From positions 1 to 14,870 of the forward strand of contig JAEYZD010000082.1 in assembly GCA_023430725.1 (NCBI GenBank): 14,870 nucleotides of DNA, read 5' to 3'. How positions within the stretch are numbered: position 1 is the first letter of the stretch; each line of letters begins with the position of its first letter. The notes beneath the pieces are model-generated. The model saw only the letters and a list, made by a program, of their open reading frames with translations. It searched no databases and was not told where the DNA came from. A program made the translations under genes and the position numbers. This DNA comes from Bacteroidota bacterium. GTDB taxonomy: Bacteria > Bacteroidota > Bacteroidia > Bacteroidales > VadinHA17. This document shows, piece by piece, positions 5,753-11,308 of the stretch.

Positions 5753-6886
5753 CTAAATATTATCCAAATACCACCGGTACATTTTCTCAGCTCCCGCCTT
5801 CAGGGATGTAGCATGCTTGAATCCCAGCCCATGCAACTTCGATGAATCCAGGAACTTCCTAGGCGTGCCGTCAGGCTTGCTTGTGTCATACACCAGCTCG
5901 CCTCCAAATCCCGTGGTCTCCTTCAGTAACAAAGATAAGTCACCTATTGTTATCTCCTCACCTGTGCCAATGTTTATATGAGTATTGCGCACCTCTGCCG
6001 CCCCTGAGGGCGCCAGATCGCGAAACGAAATCTTCTCCATTACATAAACCGTCGCATCCGCCATATCCCCGCTGTACATGAACTCCCTCAACGGCCTCCC
6101 GGTCCCCCAAACAGATACTGAGATTTGAGAATTGCGACCGTGTCCGCCTGCTGGCGGATTTGCGATTTGCGATTTTTCTATGTGGATGCCTTGCTGTTCC
6201 AGGAGGCTCAGGATTTTTTCCTCCGGTTCACTCCCGTCAAAGCCATCAACCGGCCTCTTCTTCAGATCCGTACGAATCCCGGAGAAATCTCCTTTCTCAA
6301 GCAGCTTCCCGAGGTGAATCCGCCGCATCAGCGAAGGCATCACATGCCCGCCGGTCAGGTTGAAATTGTCATTCGGACCATAAAGATTTGTAGGCATTAC
6401 CGCAATGAAATCGGTGCCGTAGCGCAGATTATACGCTTCGCACAGCTTCAGCCCGGCGATCTTGGCAATAGCATAGGGCTCGTTTGTATACTCGAGCGGC
6501 GATGTAAGCAGGTGCTCCTCCTTCATCGGCTGGGGACAGTCGCGCGGATAGATGCAACTGCTCCCCAGGAAGACCAGTTTCTTAACGCCATGCAGATAAG
6601 CCGCATGGATGACATTGGCCTCAATCATCAGGTTCTCGTAGATGAACTCCGCCCTGAGGGTGTTGTTGGCCATGATGCCGCCGACCTTCGCGGCACACAA
6701 TATCACCGCCTCGGGTTTCTCGGCGGCAAAGAATGCCTCGGTATCCTCCTGGCGACGCAGATCAAGCTCGGAGAAGGAGCGACCGATGATCTTGGTATAG
6801 CCCTTCCTCTTCAGCGCCTCCGTGATCGCTGTCCCAACCAGGCCCAGGTGGCCGGCGACGTAAATTTTGGAATCTTTATTCAACAT
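5753..6886 (-). CDS. fcl: GDP-L-fucose synthase (GDP-4-keto-6-deoxymannose epimerase/reductase)
   Basis: Cytoplasmic short-chain dehydrogenase-type enzyme. With NADPH it epimerises and reduces GDP-4-keto-6-deoxy-D-mannose to GDP-L-fucose, the step after Gmd. The protein has 377 residues, somewhat longer than the roughly 320 of the E. coli enzyme. The Rossmann motif GHLGLVG is at 12-18. The catalytic set matches the family: S109/S110 and C111 in GSSCIYP, Y138 and K142 in YAIAK, and H181 in GGHVMPS. The region at about 197-236 is an extra segment I recall from Bacteroidota homologues. On top of that, residues about 237-256 (EKSQIANPPAGGHGRNSQI) are encoded by repeat DNA with ATTTGCG units and look like an in-frame insertion before the conserved VWGTGRPLREFMY. 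All catalytic motifs remain, so it is probably active. The ATG is joined directly to the tail of a hairpin element. Gmd lies 205 bp upstream. TAG stop. Confidence 0.93.
   Translation of the reverse strand: MLNKDSKIYVAGHLGLVGTAITEALKRKGYTKIIGRSFSELDLRRQEDTEAFFAAEKPEAVILCAAKVGGIMANNTLRAEFIYENLMIEANVIHAAYLHGVKKLVFLGSSCIYPRDCPQPMKEEHLLTSPLEYTNEPYAIAKIAGLKLCEAYNLRYGTDFIAVMPTNLYGPNDNFNLTGGHVMPSLMRRIHLGKLLEKGDFSGIRTDLKKRPVDGFDGSEPEEKILSLLEQQGIHIEKSQIANPPAGGHGRNSQISVSVWGTGRPLREFMYSGDMADATVYVMEKISFRDLAPSGAAEVRNTHINIGTGEEITIGDLSLLLKETTGFGGELVYDTSKPDGTPRKFLDSSKLHGLGFKHATSLKAGAEKMYRWYLDNI
6119..6178. repeat. In-frame repeat insert within fcl (ATTTGCG units and an inverted repeat)
   Basis: On the + strand, ATTTGCG occurs twice in tandem (6158-6171) beside the inverted repeat TCCGCC-TGCT-GGCGGA. 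Related ATTTGAG and AATTGCG units lie on the other side. The block is about 60 bases, a multiple of three. It encodes low-complexity residues 237-256 of Fcl, in a stretch that I recall as short in homologues. Confidence 0.65.
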
Positions 6887-6890
6887 CTTT

Positions 6891-6948
6891 TACAATTCTT
6901 GAAGCTCCCGACAGCCTTACGGCTATCGGGACAAGTTCTACGAGCTTC
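6891..6948 (-). repeat. GTA-loop hairpin element with a second hairpin nested in it, abutting the fcl start
   Basis: On the - strand the outer arms GAAGCTC (6948-6942) and GAGCTTC (6907-6901) are followed by AAGAATTGTA (6900-6891), then AAAG and the fcl ATG. A second hairpin sits between the arms: CCCGATAGCC and GGCTGTCGGG (6930-6907), ten pairs with one G-T, around GTAA. The stretch GAACTT beside the insert resembles a copy of the outer arm, as if about 31 bases had been inserted. Confidence 0.65.
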
Positions 6949-6971
6949 TTATGATGGGGTATCCTGTCTTC

Positions 6972-6998
6972 TACAGTTCTTTATCGTCTACGACGATT
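6972..6998 (-). repeat. GTA-loop hairpin element
   Basis: On the - strand, ATCGTC-GTA-GACGAT (6-bp stem) is followed by AAAGAACTGTA and then GAAGACAGG (6971-6963). The same GAAGACAGG extension follows the forward elements of the 128-bp duplication at 1087-1095 and 1215-1223. It lies in the gmd-fcl gap. Confidence 0.65.
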
Positions 6999-7026
6999 CC
7001 CCTTATGTAGTTCTGCCTTCATTCAT

Positions 7027-7053
7027 TCAGGCTCTACGAGCTTCCTCATGATG
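7027..7053 (-). repeat. Degenerate GTA-loop hairpin element
   Basis: Only GCTC-TAC-GAGC (7031-7041) still pairs. The flank TCTACGAGCTTC followed by CTCATGATGG repeats the end of the nested element (TCTACGAGCTTC, TTATGATGG at 6938-6957), so the two are diverged direct copies. The tail is not recognisable. Confidence 0.4.
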
Positions 7054-7063
7054 GCAGACTTCG

Positions 7064-7098
7064 CTATTGCCTATTGCCTACTGCCTATTGCCTATTCA
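7064..7098. repeat. 7-bp tandem repeat (CTATTGC) flush with the gmd stop codon
   Basis: CTATTGC, CTATTGC, CTACTGC and CTATTGC run from 7064 to 7091. A partial unit CTATTCA follows, and its CTA (7092-7094) is the TAG stop of gmd on the - strand. The 7-base period is exact. Confidence 0.8.
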
Positions 7099-8249
7099 AA
7101 GTAATTGGGTGTATAGAACCCTCCCCTTTTTAAGTACACTTCCTTCTTAACGAGCTTGACATCCCCTTCCATCATGTCAGTTATCAGTCCCGCCAGGTCA
7201 TAACGCGGCTCCCAGCCCAGCACCGTGCGCGCCTTCGTGGAATCACCTATCAGCAGGTCAACCTCGGTGGGACGGAAATACTGTTTGTCAACACCCACAA
7301 TCTCCTTCTTCTCCCTGATCTTGATCCTTATCCCCTCGAGATACTCCGCCCCCACAAAATTGATGAACCGCTTCTCATCCATCGAGACAATGTATCCCTT
7401 CTCATCAACCCCCTCACCGCTGAACATCATCTCCAGACCCAGCTCGGCCGCAGCCAGCCTGATGAAATCGCGTATCGTCGTCGTCACCCCCGTGGCAATC
7501 ACGTAATCCGACGGCTCATCCTGCTGCAGTATCAGGTACATCGCCCTGACATAATCCTTTGCATGGCCCCAGTCGCGCTTGCCCGACAGGTTCCCCATGT
7601 ACATCTTCTCCTGAACTCCCATCGCTATGCGACTCAATGCACGCGTCACCTTCCTCGTGACGAAGGTCTCGCCGCGGATGGGCGATTCATGGTTAAACAG
7701 TATCCCGTTGCTGGCGTGCATCTTATATGCTTCGCGATAGTTGACGGTGATCCAGTAAGCGTACATCTTTGCCACGCCATAGGGCGAACGGGGATAGAAC
7801 GGCGTCGTCTCCTTCTGCGGGACCTCCTGTACCAACCCGTAGAGCTCCGATGTCGAAGCCTGGTAGATGCGCGATTTACCAGTCAGCCCCAGCAGCCGTA
7901 CCGCCTCAAGCAGTCGAAGTGTGCCTATCCCGTCAGCGTTGGCGGTATACTCGGGTGTGTCGAAGCTCACCTTCACGTGGCTCATCGCCGCGAGGTTGTA
8001 TATCTCATCCGGCTGCACCTCCTGCACGATGCGGGTGATGTTCATCGAGTCGGTCATGTCACCGTAGTGCAGGATAAAGTTACGGTGCTCCAGGTGCGGA
8101 TCCTGGTAGATGTGGTCTATTCTCTCGGTATTGAACATCGATGCACGGCGCTTGATGCCATGTACCGTGTATCCCTTTTTCAGGAGGTACTCGCTCAGGT
8201 AGGCGCCGTCCTGCCCGGTCACGCCGGTTATAAGTGCTGTTTTTGACAT
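7092..8249 (-). CDS. gmd: GDP-mannose 4,6-dehydratase
   Basis: Converts GDP-D-mannose to GDP-4-keto-6-deoxy-D-mannose using bound NADP, the first step to GDP-L-fucose and related 6-deoxy sugars. The protein has 385 residues, the normal size. The nucleotide-binding motif GVTGQDG is at 9-15. The catalytic residues are T133 and E135 (STSELYG), with Y157 and K161 (YGVAK). Other family marks are RRASMFNTERIDH, HESPIRGETFVTRK and LSGKRDWGHAKDYV. It lies directly upstream of fcl in the direction of transcription, and the pair forms the standard GDP-fucose pathway. The 205-bp gap between them is filled with repeat elements, so they may be co-transcribed with a structured spacer or transcribed separately. 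ATG at 8249. The TAG stop lies within the edge of a heptamer repeat. Confidence 0.96.
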   Translation of the reverse strand: MSKTALITGVTGQDGAYLSEYLLKKGYTVHGIKRRASMFNTERIDHIYQDPHLEHRNFILHYGDMTDSMNITRIVQEVQPDEIYNLAAMSHVKVSFDTPEYTANADGIGTLRLLEAVRLLGLTGKSRIYQASTSELYGLVQEVPQKETTPFYPRSPYGVAKMYAYWITVNYREAYKMHASNGILFNHESPIRGETFVTRKVTRALSRIAMGVQEKMYMGNLSGKRDWGHAKDYVRAMYLILQQDEPSDYVIATGVTTTIRDFIRLAAAELGLEMMFSGEGVDEKGYIVSMDEKRFINFVGAEYLEGIRIKIREKKEIVGVDKQYFRPTEVDLLIGDSTKARTVLGWEPRYDLAGLITDMMEGDVKLVKKEVYLKRGGFYTPNYFE

Positions 8250-8335
8250 ATCATTGTTTCACGTAAAATTACTAAAAATCTATTATGACAGGAGACTGCT
8301 ATCAGACGACCCTGACAAAGTCCAGGTATAATTGA

Positions 8336-8719
8336 TTAATCCCCCAGGATACGTTCAGGTGGAGGAAACAATTCCCGAACTTTTTCAGGCGGTTCTATAT
8401 TTGAATATTTCTTAAAAAAGAGAGTGAAATAGTGGTAAATCGCAGGATAATAATTCAATTTCTGTCTCCCTCTGGCGCTGAAGAATACCCTGGCAACCTC
8501 GTCTATCCCCATCAGTCTGATAAGTTTTCTGACGTCATCCATGGTGCCGTAATTCAGAATTGTCTCAACCAGCACGGCAGGACTGATCTCTTCCTTTTTA
8601 TCCTCTGGGATAGACCAGAACAGGGTACTCTTCTCCCTGATAAAAGCCTTTATTTCCGGACTATACATACACAATGTCAATACCCAAATATAGTCAAAAT
8701 CCCCCTGATATCCAACCAT
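8336..8719 (-). CDS. Small protein of unknown function, resembling DUF6922-type proteins
   Basis: Soluble protein of up to 127 residues with no signal peptide. The region from MYSPEIKAFIREKSTLFWSI through LVETILNYGTMDDVRKLIRL and IDEVARVFFSARG recalls a short Bacteroidota family (DUF6922-like). Its members are often found near toxin-antitoxin or restriction-like genes. That assignment is from memory and is weak; no partner gene is present here. There are two candidate starts. The first ATG at 8719 gives an extra segment MVGYQGDFDYIWVLTLC. The second at 8668 (110 residues) begins where family resemblance begins, and an exact TAnnTTTG element (8685-8692) lies just upstream of it, inside the longer frame. 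I favour 8668. It interrupts the nucleotide-sugar gene series between gmd and the fusion gene. Confidence 0.55.
   Translation of the reverse strand: MVGYQGDFDYIWVLTLCMYSPEIKAFIREKSTLFWSIPEDKKEEISPAVLVETILNYGTMDDVRKLIRLMGIDEVARVFFSARGRQKLNYYPAIYHYFTLFFKKYSNIEPPEKVRELFPPPERILGD
8685..8715 (-). promoter_or_regulatory. Putative Bacteroidota promoter for the small protein gene
   Basis: On the - strand, TATATTTG (8692-8685) matches the -7 consensus TAnnTTTG exactly. TTG of GGTTGG (8715-8713) is 20 bases upstream as a partial -33 element. A transcript from here would start close to the ATG at 8668, giving a very short leader. Confidence 0.45.
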
Positions 8720-8751
8720 TTTTGCCCATTATAGCCGTCACGCTACACCAG

Positions 8752-8829
8752 CTGGCGGACATGGGATTGAACCGGCGCCTTCGTCGCAGTCTCAAACTGC
8801 AGGCTTTCAGCTACTCAAGCGGTTCTTTC
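8752..8829 (-). other. tRNA-like sequence lacking an acceptor stem (possible decayed tRNA)
   Basis: Read on the - strand, spacing and several arms fit a cloverleaf. There is a D-stem GCTT/AAGC (8820-8803), a 5-bp anticodon stem TGCAG/CTGCG with loop TTTGAGA (8796-8790), and a T-loop TTCAATC preceded by GG. Against a functional tRNA: the acceptor halves do not pair, only two of five T-stem pairs form, the D-loop lacks GG, the variable loop is eight bases, and the anticodon that would be read (TGA, Ser) has G at position 37. The D-arm overlaps the end of the fusion gene. It may be the remnant of a tRNA or chance. Confidence 0.25.
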
Positions 8830-9963
8830 CCTTCGAATACGGATTCTGATCGCATTCTCAACCGGTTTCTCTGAGACCATCGCCAGGTACCCGCCGCCAC
8901 CGGCGCCGGCCAGCTTCCACGCCAATGCCCGGTCTTTGTAAAGATCTATTGTCTCACTTACCACCCGGCTCTTCATCAGCGGGAACATCGCCACCTGGGC
9001 CTCAAACGATGCCCGGTAACTTCGACCCAGCCCCTCAATGTCGCGCGCCAGAACAGCCTTCCACACCCCGTCAGCAGCCTCGGCAAGCGCCCGGGCCCCC
9101 TCAACGGAAATATTAGTCTCGTCCAGTACATTGAACCCCCCGGCACGAGGCGGCAGTGTGATGAACCATAACCGCTGCTCCAGCCATCCGAGCACCTCCG
9201 GATCACTCACCGTGGTGATCTTCTCCGGCCAGTACTCACCGGCAGCATAATCCAGCCGGTTCAGCCCGGGAAACACAATTCCTATCGCATCCTGCGATCC
9301 GCTGACATAGGTTGTCCCCGGCGGATTCTCAAGGCAAAAGAGTGTCCGTGCAAGCAGATGCGGATCGCCATCCGGGATATCCGTATGCCACAGCTCCACC
9401 GCCTTCTTGCGTGTGGAGCTCGACATCCCGCTGCGGTCATTGAACTCCAGGTCGGGCTCGATCGATATCGTAAGCACCGCCCCTGGCCAGAATTTTGAGA
9501 CATACGGCTGGTCAAGCCACCCGCCGGCAAGATCCAATCGGTAAGGTATACGGCACTCGCTGCGCAGCGCGGTCGTGGAACGGGGCGGCAGGCCCGCCAC
9601 CGGCACCCGCCGGCTCACAACAAGCTCAACACCCAGCTCATCGCAGAGCCGCTTCTTGTCGGGAGTATATCCGTCCTCATTGACAAAGAATATATCCGGC
9701 CGCAAATCCCGCAGCTCCTCCTCAAAATCGAGCAGCCCCGAGCCCCTGTTGATCCATGCATCCTTCACGACCCGGAGAGAACTGATCATATAGAGCCTCT
9801 CGCGCTCGCCGTTGATGGTACGGCGGCCCTTCAGCTCACCAATTGTGCGGTCTGACCCTATCCCCACATACAGATCACCATGTGTCGCTGCCTCCTCGAA
9901 AAACGCCACATGACCCGAGTGAAGCATATCAAAACATCCACTGACAAAAACTTTTTTTGACAT
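8815..9963 (-). CDS. Bifunctional nucleotidyltransferase / GHMP sugar kinase fusion
   Basis: Two-domain cytoplasmic protein of 382 residues from the preferred ATG at 9963; an ATG at 9996 would add eleven residues. Residues 1 to about 132 form a cytidylyltransferase-like domain: KVFVSGCFDMLHSGH with the HxGH motif at 15-18, then ERERLYMISSLRVVKDAW and the late motif PRSTTALR. Residues about 137-382 form a GHMP kinase. Motif 1 is RLDLAGGWLDQP (142-153), motif 2 is GMSSST (179-184), GSQDAIGIVFPGLN is at 222-235, and motif 3 is KLAGAGGGG (350-358). The kinase resembles HddA or the fucokinase half of Fkp. The domain pairing suggests phosphorylation of a sugar and transfer of a nucleotide, making an NDP-sugar for the glycan locus; the sugar is unknown. 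Unusually, only about 25 residues separate motifs 1 and 2. TGA stop. Confidence 0.8.
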   Translation of the reverse strand: MSKKVFVSGCFDMLHSGHVAFFEEAATHGDLYVGIGSDRTIGELKGRRTINGERERLYMISSLRVVKDAWINRGSGLLDFEEELRDLRPDIFFVNEDGYTPDKKRLCDELGVELVVSRRVPVAGLPPRSTTALRSECRIPYRLDLAGGWLDQPYVSKFWPGAVLTISIEPDLEFNDRSGMSSSTRKKAVELWHTDIPDGDPHLLARTLFCLENPPGTTYVSGSQDAIGIVFPGLNRLDYAAGEYWPEKITTVSDPEVLGWLEQRLWFITLPPRAGGFNVLDETNISVEGARALAEAADGVWKAVLARDIEGLGRSYRASFEAQVAMFPLMKSRVVSETIDLYKDRALAWKLAGAGGGGYLAMVSEKPVENAIRIRIRRERTA

Positions 9964-9986
9964 TTGATATAATTTTCGAAAGTGAT

Positions 9987-10012
9987 TTGACAGCAAATCA
10001 ACCTTCTGTCAA
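9987..10012. promoter_or_regulatory. Inverted repeat upstream of the fusion gene
   Basis: TTGACAG (9987-9993) and CTGTCAA (10006-10012) form a perfect 7-bp inverted repeat with a 12-base spacer, 24 bases before the preferred ATG of the fusion gene. It could be an operator or a leader hairpin. No clear promoter pair was found beside it. Confidence 0.35.
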
Positions 10013-10070
10013 TTTTCTCTGATTTTTGATAGTTACAGTATTGCCAATGTATATGTTTTTTTTGGCTGTC

Positions 10071-10098
10071 GACTGAGGACTGCAGACTGGTCTACTGC
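10071..10098. repeat. 7-bp tandem repeat (GACTGNN) flush with the aminotransferase stop codon
   Basis: GACTGAG, GACTGCA and GACTGGT run from 10071 to 10091. A fourth diverged unit CTACTGC follows, whose CTA (10092-10094) is the TAG stop of the aminotransferase gene. Confidence 0.65.
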
Positions 10099-11234
10099 CT
10101 GATCAGCTCCCTCTTAAGCACCTCCGCAATCCGCTGCCTCCCCTCCTCATCAATATTCGACCCGCTCGGCAGGCACAGTCCGTTCTCAAACAGTTTCTCC
10201 GATGTGCCGTTGACAAAAGCCGGACACCCGGCAAAGACCGGCTGCAGGTGCATCGGCTTCCAGAGCGGGCGCGATTCAATATTTGCCGCCTCAAACGCAA
10301 GGCGAAGTTTTTCGCGGTCCGTCCCCGCCACGGCGGGATCAATCACGATGCAGGTCAGCCAGAAGTTCGAATGGAAATCCGGCGACGGCTCCGACTGGAA
10401 CGTCACCCCCGGGACATCCTTAAGCAGCTCGCGATACCATGCGTTGAACTCCCTGTGCTGCTTAACGCGAAGGTCAAGCACCTCGAGCTGTCCCCGTCCA
10501 ACACCGGCCACCACGTTGCTCATCCGGTAGTTGTACCCGATCTCGCTGTGCTGGTAGTGCGGCGCCGGATCACGCGCCTGTGTTGCTAGGAACCTCGCCT
10601 TCTCAATCAGCGCTGCGTCATCGGAGATCAGAGCCCCGCCTCCGCTGGTGGTGATTATCTTGTTACCGTTGAACGACAGAATACCGAACTTGCTGTTACA
10701 GCCAACCCGACGGCCCATATACTCTGACCCCAGCGCCTCGGCAGCATCCTCAACCACCGGAATGCCATATTTATCAGCCACCGCCATTATCTCCCTCATC
10801 TTAGCCGGCATCCCGTACAGATGCGCCACTACAATCGCCTTGATATTTGCGATTTGCGATTTACGATTTACGACTTGAATTGCTTCTTCCAGCAATTCGG
10901 GATCCATATTCCACGTCTCAGTCTCACTGTCCACCAAGACCGGCGTCGCCCCCAGGTAAGCTATAGGGTTGACCGTCGCCGAGAAGGTGAATGATGTTCC
11001 GATCACATAGTCGCCCGGCCCCACCCCCAGCATTATAAGCGAGAGGTGAATCGCCGCCGTCCCCGAAGAGAGCGCAGCAACATTCTTCGCCCCCGTGGCA
11101 GAACAGAGTTCCTTTTCGAAAGCATCCACATTCGGCCCCAGCGGAGCCACCCAGTTGGAGTCAAAAGCCTCCTTTACGTACTTCATCTCTCCGCCACCCA
11201 TGTGCGGACTGCACAAATAAATCTTTTTGGTCAT
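10092..11234 (-). CDS. DegT/DnrJ/EryC1-family sugar aminotransferase
   Basis: Pyridoxal-phosphate-dependent enzyme of 380 residues, predicted to transfer an amino group to a keto-sugar nucleotide. The N-terminus MTKKIYLCSPHMGGGEMKYV and SNWVAPLGPNVDAFE resemble EpsN/PglE-type enzymes, which act on UDP-4-keto-6-deoxy-GlcNAc. Visible cofactor contacts are SSGTA (56-60, phosphate binding), VEDAAEALGS with D163 (pyridine nitrogen) and the Schiff-base lysine K192 in SFNGNK, followed by TTSGGG. Residues about 122-133 (VNRKSQIANIKA) are coded by four 7-base repeat units and lie in a surface loop before AIVVAHLYGM. They are probably a tolerated insertion. It is 95-130 bp upstream of the fusion gene, on the same strand. 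The exact sugar cannot be read from sequence. ATG start, TAG stop. Confidence 0.9.
   Translation of the reverse strand: MTKKIYLCSPHMGGGEMKYVKEAFDSNWVAPLGPNVDAFEKELCSATGAKNVAALSSGTAAIHLSLIMLGVGPGDYVIGTSFTFSATVNPIAYLGATPVLVDSETETWNMDPELLEEAIQVVNRKSQIANIKAIVVAHLYGMPAKMREIMAVADKYGIPVVEDAAEALGSEYMGRRVGCNSKFGILSFNGNKIITTSGGGALISDDAALIEKARFLATQARDPAPHYQHSEIGYNYRMSNVVAGVGRGQLEVLDLRVKQHREFNAWYRELLKDVPGVTFQSEPSPDFHSNFWLTCIVIDPAVAGTDREKLRLAFEAANIESRPLWKPMHLQPVFAGCPAFVNGTSEKLFENGLCLPSGSNIDEEGRQRIAEVLKRELIRQ
10845..10876. repeat. 7-bp tandem repeat inside the aminotransferase gene
   Basis: On the + strand, ATTTGCG, ATTTGCG, ATTTACG and ATTTACG run from 10845 to 10872. They encode RKSQIAN-type residues on the - strand. 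The units match those in fcl and in the ABC gene. Confidence 0.8.
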
Positions 11235-11308
11235 TAGTCCTAATCAATATATTTTTACCGATTCCTCTTTTATTGACATTAAACAAGGAATCCCGGCTTC
11301 TGTTGCAC

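Noticed and set aside
6125..7051. A 308-codon open frame on the + strand, opposite fcl and the gap beyond it
   Set aside because: It is antisense to a clear GDP-fucose synthase, has no recognisable motifs, and crosses repeat elements; it follows from the codon pattern of fcl.
7563..8246. A 227-codon open frame on the + strand, opposite gmd
   Set aside because: gmd is complete with all catalytic motifs on the other strand, and the opposite translation looks like random low-complexity protein.
8752..8829. Functional tRNA-Ser(TGA)
   Set aside because: The acceptor stem does not pair and only two T-stem pairs form, so it is reported only as a tRNA-like sequence.
11235..11308. Promoter for the aminotransferase gene
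   Set aside because: TATATTGA is near the -7 consensus, but the key bases and a -33 element are missing, so it is not supported.
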